A DNA stretch of 64,000 nucleotides from contig JAFBJZ010000771.1 of assembly GCA_016785225.1 (NCBI GenBank), forward strand, positions 3,296,501 through 3,360,500. Direction: 5' to 3'. Under the pieces are notes generated by a model that saw only the letters and a program-made list of their open reading frames with translations, did not search any database and was not told where the DNA came from. The stretch's first letter is position 1, and every line of letters begins with the position of its first letter. Below, piece after piece: positions 52,401 through 60,241 of this stretch. This DNA comes from Psettodes erumei. Lineage: Eukaryota > Chordata > Actinopteri > Pleuronectiformes > Psettodidae. The position numbers and the translations under genes are program-made.

Positions 52401-55400
52401 CTCTCATCAGTGTTGTATTTGTGTTTGCAGGGACATTTGTGGAGTTTTTCCTGCCACCGTTGTGTTGGCAAAAAAGACCACAATGATAACACTGATACGA
52501 CACTGTCGTTTAATCCACGCTCCAAATAGTGCATGTACACACACATTTACATACGCGCACCACCACCCCCCACCCCCCTCCCCTCATGATGTGCTGCAAT
52601 GGTTTGTTCCGCTGATTTTGCGTGGGTGGGGGAGGGGGTAGAATACGATTTGATTGGATAATCCAAGGATTTAATATCCCCTAATCCTGGCACAATCCTC
52701 TCTGCATTACTGCGGGGAGTAAGATTAACTGTATGTGTGTAGTATGTGTTTGTTTCTTTGTGCGCAAAAGGGCGGGTGCTCCGGGAGCCGGAAAAAGTGT
52801 CGTCTCCGTGCGCGCGTGTGTGTTTGTGCGAGCGACCGTCGGTGTTTGCGTCATGCAAATGGAGCCGCGTTTGCATGCAGGCCTCGGCCCGTGCGTGCAT
52901 GAGCGTGACGTGCCTCTGTCGAGCGCGAGCGGTCACGCGAGCTCACACGCAGTCACACACCCCCCCCGCCAATCCACGCGCGTCGCCGCTCACATACGAA
53001 TCCACTCGTCCGCGGACGCTCTTGTCTTTTTCGGCGAAGGGCCTCGTAGTAGGCGCGCGGGACGGATCGAGGCGCGCCGCCGTGTCCGACCCGCCCCTTG
53101 TGTGCGCGTGTCCGCAGATGGTTTCTGTTAATTAAGTCTTAATTGGAACGTGAGTAATTAGAGGGTAATTTGACTTGAAAGGAGCGTGCGGCTGTTCGTG
53201 TGTGCGCCCCGGAGAAAGGCGGGGAGTACAGTGTGAGTGAGGGACTGTACTTTTATTCTTTTTTCTTCTTCTTTCTCCACGGGCTCAAGGGAATTTTAAT
53301 TACTCTGCTACAGTATAGATTCGGTCCCCCCCCCGTCTTCTCCCTTCAACCTTCCCTCGCTTCGGAGCCAACTCGCATTTACTTCCTCCTCTGGATGCTG
53401 CCCTCATCTCTTCATTACACTCGTAAATTTCCCGCCCCGTTCGGTTCCCCGGATCTCGAGCGTTGTGACCGATGCTCGAAGAGAGGGGAGAGATAGCGTG
53501 GAGCCAGCAAAACCACTCTCCAGCGCAAATTCTTTGTTTATAGGAAGAGCGCAGCAGTCGCCCTTGGCAACCAGCATCCTTGTTTACTCACCCCAGTGTG
53601 CCGTCATACCATTGCCATGACAACAAGCTGGGTTGCCATGCCAATTTTCCGATGCCATTGTGTTGTCTTCGCAGCAGCGGTGTGCGCCTCTCACCTGCTG
53701 CTCCTCCTCCGTCGCCTCTCCTCTTCACGTGTCGCAACGTACCGAATGTACATCGCGGCGCCAGGCCGAAAAAAAAAAAAACCCACGCACGCACAAATAC
53801 ACACATGCAAAGACACAGATTGATAAGCGGTGATCGATGAGCCGCGGTTTCGCGATCATTAGGTGTTTCTCTTCGCTCTGTTTTACGGTCCCAAGGATGA
53901 GCCTGAATGGGGCTAATGAAGGAAGAAATGGAAGGGGTGATGGATGGATGGAAGGATGGAGAAAGGGTTAGTGGACACAAATCTTGCTACAATCAGCCTG
54001 CTCTACAACACGGCCCAAAATCAATGAACAAGACGGGACTGATCGATGGGTTGATAGCGCAAGATGGATGGTAGTGTGGACGGGCAGCAATAACACCAGG
54101 ACTGGGGTATGATGGATGGATGGATGGATGGATGGGCGGACGGACGGACGGACGGTGTGAATCCAAGGTCGCAGCAGACTGCCAGGGCGGAGCAGGACGT
54201 GTGTATTTTCTGCGAGTTTACGTTGGCGCTGACAGCTCGGGTCGATAAAGGTGCGGGGGTTAAAAATGTACATCATCCCTCGCTCTGCAGACCGAGTGAG
54301 CCCGTGGACTTGCGTGCGGATGCGTTCGCGCCCCCGTGTGGGTCCGCGTCTCTCGACCGCGCGCGAAAGTCTTACCTTGGATCAATAGCTTTGTGGTGAC
54401 AGCCGAGAGCTGATTAATCAAATGTATGGATCAGTCTCTCTCTGCTCTGCCCTCTCCTCAATTACCAGCTTCATTACATTGCCTTAACACCCCACTGGGA
54501 CCTTTCTCCATTCTTCCTTCTCATCCCCTCCCTTTCCCCACCCTCCTCCTCCTCCTCCTCCTCCTCCTCGCTGTCCCTTCCCGTCCCTTTTCTCCTCCTG
54601 TCGTATAGTTTTTCCCCTCCTCCCTGTATTTGAATAACTGTTCATCGATGCCAAATATGGTAATTCAAACGGTATTGCTACGAATCGCGTTTTGACCGGC
54701 AGCAAGGCCAGGCGTTGATAAATATATGCGCTTTAAACCCCCGGACCACGGCGCGGTGAGGAACTTTGAATCCGACAGCGTTTACCCCCGAAAAATACGA
54801 GACGGCCGCTTCGATTTCGGTTCGCGCGACATTTCGAAGCTCGGGCTGGAAAACGGGAGAGTCCGCGCAACAAACACGTTGTCTTCTCTTCTCTCTCCCT
54901 TTTTTTTCCCTTCTCGCTCGGCTCGGCGCGTCGGCGTCCCTCCCTTCCTCCACCCGCCCCCCTCTTCTCTCCTTCATCTTCCTCTCCTTGCTCCATCCCT
55001 CCGTCCTCTTTTCATCCATCCCTTCCCTCGCGCTTCCATCCTCCTCTTCGTCGCCATCCTTCTGCAGCCCTTCTCCTCCCCCACCACGTCCCTCTGGCAT
55101 TAACACTCTGTCTCATTGCCTCAGTGCTATGACTAAGCACTGTGTGTGTGTGTGTGTGTGTGTGTGTAGTATGTTTTCGTGGATGCGCGCCTCTTTCTGT
55201 GTGTGTACGTGACAAACCTGTAAGTGTGTGTGCGCGTAGACAGTGTCGGCCATTCAGAATATGTGCTCGCGCATCGGCGCTCGGGGGGCAACGGATCCGA
55301 GCTGTCATGACATTTTTTTTAACACAGAGTAAGTCACGACTGAGTCACACCCCCCCCCTTTTCTCTTTCTATTCTTTTTGAATCATCCTCTCAGGGGCAG

Positions 55401-56444
55401 CTCTGCTTTCATCCTCCCACTCTCTTTTGTCTCTCCCCGTCCCGCTCTCCGTTTTTTTTCTCCCGCATCTCCGGTCGCTCCCTGGGTTCCTCTTGGCCTT
55501 CCACCTGCACTTTTCGGCGGGTCGAAATCAGGCGGGGTCCCCCAGGCCTCTCTCTCTCTCTTTCTCTCTCTCCCGCTCGCTCGGTCTCAGATTCTCCATC
55601 CTTTTATTTTTAGCTGACCACCCCTGTTCCCTTCACACACTCTGTCATCGCATCCCACTACTATCTCTCCCCAACTCTGCCCCCACCCTCCCTCCTCCCC
55701 CTCTCTATCTCAGCCTACGCCTGTCCCTCATCTAATCCGTGGTTCTCCTGTAATCCTGATCAGCTGGCCTGCATTCTTAATCTCATCACTTCTCAATCCC
55801 CCCTCCGTCCTGCGTGTGCGTGTGTGTGTGAGAGAGAGAGGGAGAGAAGTCAGAGATGGCTGTGTGTGTTTTGACACAGAAAGAGAGAAGCCCTGAGCAG
55901 AGTTCAGGCCCACCTGTCACCTGGTAACCTCGATTTATTTATTTAGGGACTAAAAAAAACAAAAAACATGCGGGCACATGCCCGCACAGGTTAATCAGTG
56001 TTTTAGTTTAAAGTAGCGTTTTGTCCGGGAACCACATTGTCGTACTTTGGAACAAAAGTCAACTGAAATCTGGTGTAATTTTTTTTCTCCATACCGCTAG
56101 TACTATTTTCTGCTGTTTTCCCAGTTCGCTCGACACTTTTCAGCTGAACGTAGCATAGCTGGAAATGAGTCGAGTGGCCGAGCCTCGCGCATCTGCAGAA
56201 ACGTTGACTATTGTGCGCTGTTCCTGCAAATCTTACAAAAAGAGAAATGAAACATTACCATGAAACAAGTGTGGACTGTGCGTGAAAAGACATCCCGTGG
56301 CCGGATGCCTTCACGCTGACCACCCGTGCTGATGTTCCCGCTTGTTTGTCCCTCAGATGAATCGGCCAATCCAGGTGAAACCGGCTGACAGCGAGGGCAG
56401 AGGAGGTGAGACACGCGCACACGCACGCACACGCACGCACACGC

Positions 56445-56489
<45 letters not shown>

Positions 56490-57959
56490 TTTGAGCGAGA
56501 CAGAGAGAGAAGGGCTGGTGTCGAGCTGGATCAGTCACAGACGGAAAGTAGTCAACAGGGTGCTCGGATGTATCGGATATTTTTAGTAAATACAAACACG
56601 TGTACGCACAGACGCGCATTTACCACTCCCCTCTCTGATAGCTAGTCTTCGTAGTCAACACTGCGCCCTGGTGGACAAAGTAGTACCTTCTAGATACAGT
56701 ATGTTTCTAACGGCGCAGTTTCTACAGCGTCATCGCCAGTGGTGTGACCGATTTAAGGGAGATAACGTTTGTCTTTGTGTTCCTTTCTCCCACGTGTTCT
56801 TGGTCTCTCAGAGGACAGGAAGTTGTTCGTGGGCATGCTGGGAAAGCAACAGAGCGACGAGGACGTCAGAAGGCTGTTTGAGCCCTTCGGCAGCATAGAC
56901 GAGTGCACTGTGTTGAGAGGGCCCGACGGCACCAGCAAAGGTGATGCCCCGCGGAAAAGACACCGGTGGCTACCTCGTTTCATTCAGCAGTGCTTCTTAA
57001 TTTAAGTCCGCCTGCGTTGTTTTGCTTTGTTTCGTTGCAGGGTGCGCGTTTGTCAAATTTCAAGGGCACGCCGAGGCCCAGGCGGCCATCAACAGCTTGC
57101 ACGGGAGCCGCACGATGCCTGTAAGTTGCATGCATAGGATTATAAATGACAAAAAAAAAACCAAAAATGTATAAACACGCGCCAAAGCACCCGTAACAGA
57201 ATGTGTCAGTGTGCGTGAGTCAGGTGGGAGAGCATCCTCTACATGCAGGGGTAGGTGTGAGCCCCGTGCGACTCGTAAAAGGAATAAATGGCCAATGAAC
57301 GAATGAATAAACATGGAGCCTGGTCTCGTTAACAGACCAAGATGGCAGCACGCGGTTGAAACTTAGCTCCCTCCCCGTCTCTCTCTCTCTCTCTCTCTCT
57401 CCCTCTCCCTCTCCTCGCAGGGCGCATCATCCAGCCTGGTGGTGAAGTTCGCCGACACGGAGAAGGAGCGGGGGCTGAGGAGGATGCAGCAGGTGGCCTC
57501 GCAGCTCGGCATCTTCAGCCCCATGACCCTCAATTACCCCGCCTACAATGCCTACACGCAGGCGGTCAACGCGCAGGCAAGCGCACGCACAAACATTCAC
57601 CGCGCCGCGCGCACATATACACACCGAGTTTGCAAGGGGAGTGCTGTGCTTATGAAAGGATGTAATAAGTTTGAAGAGGCTATCAGTGGTCTAACTGGGG
57701 CTAATGTTATTACCCAGACAACAGAACATACGTCATCTGGCATTAGCTTTCCCGCAACATGCAACCATTAACCCACTGACTTAGGACATAATGGCCTTGT
57801 AATTAGATCTCTATTCATCTGTTCCTCCATCACTCCCTCTCCATGTCTCTTCCTTTCCTTTTTTCTCTTTTCCTTCTCTCTCTCTCTCTTTTTCCCATAT
57901 CCATTTAACTGTCTTCTTGTTTTCTCTCTCTCTCCCCCCTCCTCCTCCTTTTTCTCCAT

Positions 57960-57994
<35 letters not shown>

Positions 57995-60241
57995 TTCCCT
58001 ACCCTGTCTACAGCTTGTCCAACAGCAGGCCCTGGTTGCCCAGTCAGCGTACTTGTCTCCGGTGGCAACAGTCGCCGCCGTACAGATGCAGCAGATGGCG
58101 GCACTCAATGCCAACGGAATCATCGCCACACCCATTACGCCCATCACGCCGTCCTCGGGTAGGCGCACGCGCGTGCGCGCTGTATTGTGTAGAACAGAAT
58201 GTATTGTAGTCTGTATATGTAATTGTGTTTTACAGTACAAAACGGAGAATTATTTTTATTGCGGTCAGCAGTTTTTCCCTGACATGCTTTGCGTCACCAA
58301 AGAATGAGAAACTTTGCACTCAATCATGCTTTTCGCTGTATTTTGCATAAAGCTGCACAAAGCAATGCACAGCTGAGGATTTCAAAGAGCCAGTGTAGAG
58401 ACAAGTGTAGTCCTATAGGAGGGACAGTGAAAGACATAGGTGCAGAGAGACTTATTGTCAGGGGTGCGCTCTGTGTCTGTAGGTACAAACACTCCACCGA
58501 CTATTGCAGCGACGCCTGTGCCGGCTCTCCCTCCACCGATCGGAGTGAACGGCTACAGCAGCGTGGCGGCCCCAACCAACGGACAACAAGCAACGGAAAC
58601 ACTGTACACCAACGGCGTTCACCCGTATCAAGGTATTTTAATAGACTCAGTGTATACGGACATGCAGGGCATTGCAATTTAGACATTAAACAGAAGGGAA
58701 ATCAGCGAGGATTGATTACCCCATCGCTTGTATTCGCTCATCCTGATTGGTTTCATTTGGTTTGTCGCTCTCCAGCTCAGAGTCCAGCAGCAGCCTTGGA
58801 CCCCTTACAGCAGGCATACGCAGGCATGCAGCACTACACAGGTATATTCTCTATTATATTAATAAGTCTATGTAATACATTAATCTCCCACTATCTGTGT
58901 ACATTTATACACTATTTGTGCCAATGGAGCAAAGCCGAGCACTTGACGACAGACTTATGAGGCATACAAAGCAGCTCAAATGCTCAGGTATTCAAGATCA
59001 TCCGCTCACGAATGCTAACTATATGTACTCGAACGGCATACGACAAAATGAGATTAAATCGTACAGACAGGTCTTGAGGATGGTAAGATGAAGCCTGCTG
59101 AGAATATATTATTAAAGCATTATTAAAATTTAAAACCGTGTAAATGAAGGCAAGGCGCGATGAAAATCACCATCTGCCATCACGTCGAGGAGGTGCATTT
59201 TTTGGGGTTCAATTAATTTTGTTTTGATTTATCTGAAACGCAAGACACATATGAATATCTGGCAATGATCTAATGCAGCGAGTCATGCCTTTACACCATC
59301 TGACATGTGTCTCGCATGACTCACTGTCATGTAGTGAAGGGCGATTGCGATGTGTGCATACCCGACTCAGATCCACAGTGACATTGTTTAGCAGACTTGC
59401 TCCATTCAGCTGTTACAGTTAATAGTTTTCACCTTCAGCAGGAGACGTTTCGGTTCAAACCAAATGACTCCATTGGCCACAGCTATGTTGCCACCTGTTG
59501 TTTTTACCCAATCAGATTTTGTTACCGTCTGTCTCTCCCAATAGCAGCGTACCCTGCTGCCTACGGATTGGTCGGGCAGCCGTTCCCCCAGCAGCCAACA
59601 CTGGTTGCCCAGCAACACCAGCAACCCCAGCAACAGCAGCAGAGAGAAGGTGATGTGACTTCCTGTCTGTCTGGGACCACACCCCTCCATTCAATTAAAA
59701 GTTGTTTATCACGAGGATTTCACAGTCTGACATCATTTTTCACACTGGCTAATGTGTGTGTGTGTGTGTGTGTTTGTCCTAGGTCCAGAAGGGTGTAACA
59801 TCTTTATCTACCACCTGCCCCAGGAGTTCAGTGACTCTGAGATGCTGCAGATGTTCCTGCCCTTTGGCAATGTCATCTCAGCGAAGGTTTTCGTGGACCG
59901 TGCCACCAACCAGAGCAAATGCTTCGGTGAGACACAGACGGGGCAGAAAGAGGGAGGGGAAAGGGGGAGAGCTGATGTATCAGAGAGAGGAAAGGACAAA
60001 TGAAGAAGACGGGGCGGGCTTCGTGAAGGATAAATTACGGGGGTTAATTCCTGCATATGAATGAAGGTGACGTGAAGGTAACTTGGGGTCTCTTTTCTTT
60101 GCCTCTCCTCCAGGATTCGTGAGTTTTGACAACCCAGCCAGCGCGCAGGCCGCCATCCAGGCCATGAACGGTTTTCAGATCGGCATGAAAAGACTGAAAG
60201 TGCAGCTCAAAAGGCCCAAAGATGCCAACCGCCCGTACTGA
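40620..60241 (+). CDS. celf3: celf3, CUGBP Elav-like family member 3 (12 coding exons, spliced)
   Basis: RNA-binding protein of the CELF/Bruno-like family. Family members bind U/G-rich RNA and control alternative splicing, translation and stability; CELF3 is mainly neuronal. The joined exons give 1,380 nt, 459 residues plus stop, all phases matching (human CELF3 is about 465). RRM1 begins at residue 5 (RNP2 LFVGQI 9-14, RNP1 KGCAFLTY 48-55). RRM2 begins at 94 (LFVGML 97-102, KGCAFVKF 135-142). A divergent alanine-, proline- and glutamine-rich linker covers about 175-370. RRM3 starts with NIFIYHLP at 375-382 and has RNP1 KCFGFVSF at 415-422. The C-terminus is KDANRPY. Assignment to CELF3, not CELF4, 5 or 6, rests on the linker ([20 protein letters not shown], poly-Q before [10 protein letters not shown]). 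The start follows an in-frame stop; Kozak context is modest. Confidence 0.95.
40765..41893 (+). other. celf3 coding intron 1
   Basis: A GT-AG intron of 1,129 nt with a TA microsatellite (41635-41660) and a C-run before the acceptor. Confidence 0.85.
41635..41660. repeat. (TA)n microsatellite
   Basis: About 13 TA units in celf3 coding intron 1. Confidence 0.9.
41894..41976 (+). CDS. celf3: celf3 coding exon 2 (end of RRM1)
   Basis: Residues 49-76. The 83-nt size is the usual one for this exon in the family. It encodes [20 protein letters not shown]. The donor GGG|GTAAGT is phase 0. Confidence 0.96.
41988..42016. repeat. (CA)n microsatellite just after a celf3 donor
   Basis: CA units begin about 12 nt after the exon 2 donor. 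Confidence 0.9.
42150..42173. repeat. (CA)n microsatellite
   Basis: About 12 CA units in celf3 intron 2. Confidence 0.9.
44038..44110 (-). repeat. C-run array (G-quadruplex potential on the minus strand)
   Basis: At least eight C runs of four to nine bases separated by single A. More C runs follow near 44218-44229 and 44262-44275. The minus strand satisfies the quadruplex pattern repeatedly. Confidence 0.75.
44535..44570. repeat. (GT)n microsatellite
   Basis: About 18 GT units in celf3 intron 2. Confidence 0.95.
45102..45132. repeat. (GGGA)n tetranucleotide repeat
   Basis: Seven or so GGGA units in celf3 intron 2, adjoining other purine-rich sequence. Confidence 0.9.
46433..46493. repeat. 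Compound (CA)n(CG)n repeat
   Basis: About 27 CA units run into CGCGCGCG, giving about 60 bases of alternating purine and pyrimidine. This is a strong Z-DNA candidate. Confidence 0.95.
47719..47748. repeat. (TG)n microsatellite
   Basis: About 15 TG units in celf3 intron 2. Confidence 0.9.
53125..53172. promoter_or_regulatory. Cluster of homeodomain-type AT motifs
   Basis: Within 48 bases there are TTAATTAA, CTTAATTGG, GTAATTAG and GGTAATTTG, four ATTA/TAAT cores in otherwise GC-rich DNA. This fits a homeodomain-bound enhancer, but binding is inferred from motif density only. Confidence 0.35.
54111..54155. repeat. Compound (GGAT)n(GGAC)n tetranucleotide repeat
   Basis: About six GGAT units are followed, after one GGGC, by about four GGAC units. 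The pattern suggests one point change spread by slippage. Confidence 0.9.
55141..55168. repeat. (TG)n microsatellite
   Basis: About 14 TG units in celf3 intron 2. Confidence 0.95.
56357..56405 (+). CDS. celf3: celf3 coding exon 3 (49 nt, RRM1-RRM2 linker)
   Basis: Residues 77-92 and one base. It encodes [16 protein letters not shown]. The 49-nt length is typical of CELF genes. Skipping it would shift the frame. The donor GGAG|GTGAGA is followed within a few bases by a CACG/CA repeat. Confidence 0.96.
56411..56488. repeat. (CACG)n(CA)n repeat beside the exon 3 donor
   Basis: Mixed CACG and CA units fill about 78 bases, starting 5 bases after the exon end. As RNA this is a CA-rich run next to a 5' splice site. 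Confidence 0.92.
56812..56940 (+). CDS. celf3: celf3 coding exon 4 (start of RRM2)
   Basis: Residues 93-135 and one base. It contains RNP2 LFVGML and [20 protein letters not shown]. The donor is AAAG|GTGATG, phase 1. Confidence 0.96.
57041..57120 (+). CDS. celf3: celf3 coding exon 5 (end of RRM2)
   Basis: Residues 136-162. The 80-nt size is typical of the family. It encodes [27 protein letters not shown] lies at 57127-57132, just after the donor CCT|GTAAGT. Confidence 0.96.
57127..57132 (+). promoter_or_regulatory. celf3: RBFOX-type TGCATG motif after exon 5
   Basis: TGCATG begins 7 nt into the intron. RBFOX proteins bind UGCAUG, and sites downstream of an exon usually favour its inclusion. 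Function here is inferred from position. Confidence 0.4.
57377..57401. repeat. (CT)n tract before the exon 6 acceptor
   Basis: About 12 CT units make up the upstream part of the pyrimidine tract of exon 6. CU-rich RNA of this kind is bound by PTB proteins. Confidence 0.85.
57421..57576 (+). CDS. celf3: celf3 coding exon 6 (linker; GC donor or shorter form)
   Basis: Residues 163-214 if the donor is CAG|GCAAGC at 57577, which otherwise matches the donor consensus perfectly. It encodes [20 protein letters not shown] and the start of the linker. A GT donor 12 nt earlier (GCG|GTCAAC, exon end 57564) is also in phase and would drop V-N-A-Q. The shorter form aligns better with remembered human CELF3 (YTQALMQQQ), but its donor is weak. 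Confidence 0.85.
57577..58013 (+). other. celf3 coding intron 6 with probable GC-AG ends
   Basis: It begins GCAAGC and ends CTACAG, 437 nt. The 3' half is CT-rich, with a pure CT run at 57963-57992. Confidence 0.7.
57963..57992. repeat. (CT)n tract before the exon 7 acceptor
   Basis: A pure CT run of about 15 units ends 21 nt before the acceptor, inside the pyrimidine tract region. Confidence 0.9.
58014..58158 (+). CDS. celf3: celf3 coding exon 7 (linker)
   Basis: Residues 215-262 and one base. It encodes [16 protein letters not shown] and [20 protein letters not shown]. The donor TCGG|GTAGGC is phase 1. Confidence 0.93.
58483..58632 (+). CDS. celf3: celf3 coding exon 8 (linker)
   Basis: Residues 263-312 and one base. 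It encodes [20 protein letters not shown] and NGVHPYQ. The acceptor TCTGTAG is phase 1. Confidence 0.93.
58776..58841 (+). CDS. celf3: celf3 coding exon 9 (linker, 66 nt)
   Basis: Residues 313-334 and one base. It encodes [20 protein letters not shown], nearly the human sequence. A multiple of three, so it could be skipped without a frame change. Confidence 0.95.
58842..59544 (+). other. celf3 coding intron 9
   Basis: A GT-AG intron of 703 nt. It has no microsatellite and no recognised repeat. Confidence 0.85.
59545..59649 (+). CDS. celf3: celf3 coding exon 10 (glutamine-rich linker)
   Basis: Residues 335-369 and one base, 105 nt. It encodes [20 protein letters not shown], then a mixed glutamine tract with at most five Q in a row, shorter than in human CELF3. 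A multiple of three in length. Confidence 0.95.
59753..59773 (+). promoter_or_regulatory. celf3: (TG)n tract at the exon 11 acceptor
   Basis: About 10 TG units end about 10 nt before the acceptor TCCTAG of the first RRM3 exon and stand in for a normal pyrimidine tract. UG repeats are a preferred target of CELF proteins and of TDP-43. Confidence 0.6.
59783..59926 (+). CDS. celf3: celf3 coding exon 11 (start of RRM3)
   Basis: Residues 370-417 and one base, 144 nt. It encodes [16 protein letters not shown] and [13 protein letters not shown]. The donor TTCG|GTGAGA fits. Skipping it would keep the frame but remove RNP2 and most of RRM3. Confidence 0.96.
60114..60241 (+). CDS. celf3: celf3 coding exon 12 (end of RRM3 and stop)
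   Basis: Residues 418-459 and stop TGA. It encodes [20 protein letters not shown] and the C-terminal KDANRPY, shared by CELF3, 4 and 6. Confidence 0.97.

Larger units (their letters stand above)
41977..56356 (+). other. celf3 coding intron 2 (14.4 kb)
   Basis: A GT-AG intron much longer than all the others in the gene. It is rich in CpG and simple repeats: CA/TG runs near 42.0, 42.16, 44.55, 46.46, 46.65, 47.73, 47.97 and 55.15 kb, C-runs at 44.04-44.28 kb, and GGAT/GGAC units at 54.1 kb. Homeodomain-type AT motifs lie at 53.1 kb. Several GC-rich stretches look like promoter or enhancer islands. No exon that would fit the protein was found. Confidence 0.85.

Noticed and set aside
52733..53135. 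Overlapping open frames of about 130 codons at 52.7-53.1 kb
   Set aside because: Two frames are open on the same strand, rich in Cys/Val from TG repeats. This fits biased base composition, not a gene.
40620..60241. Assignment of the RNA-binding gene to celf4, celf5 or celf6
   Set aside because: The RRMs alone cannot decide, but the linker ([21 protein letters not shown]-rich run before [10 protein letters not shown]) and the KDANRPY end fit CELF3 best. CELF5 ends differently.
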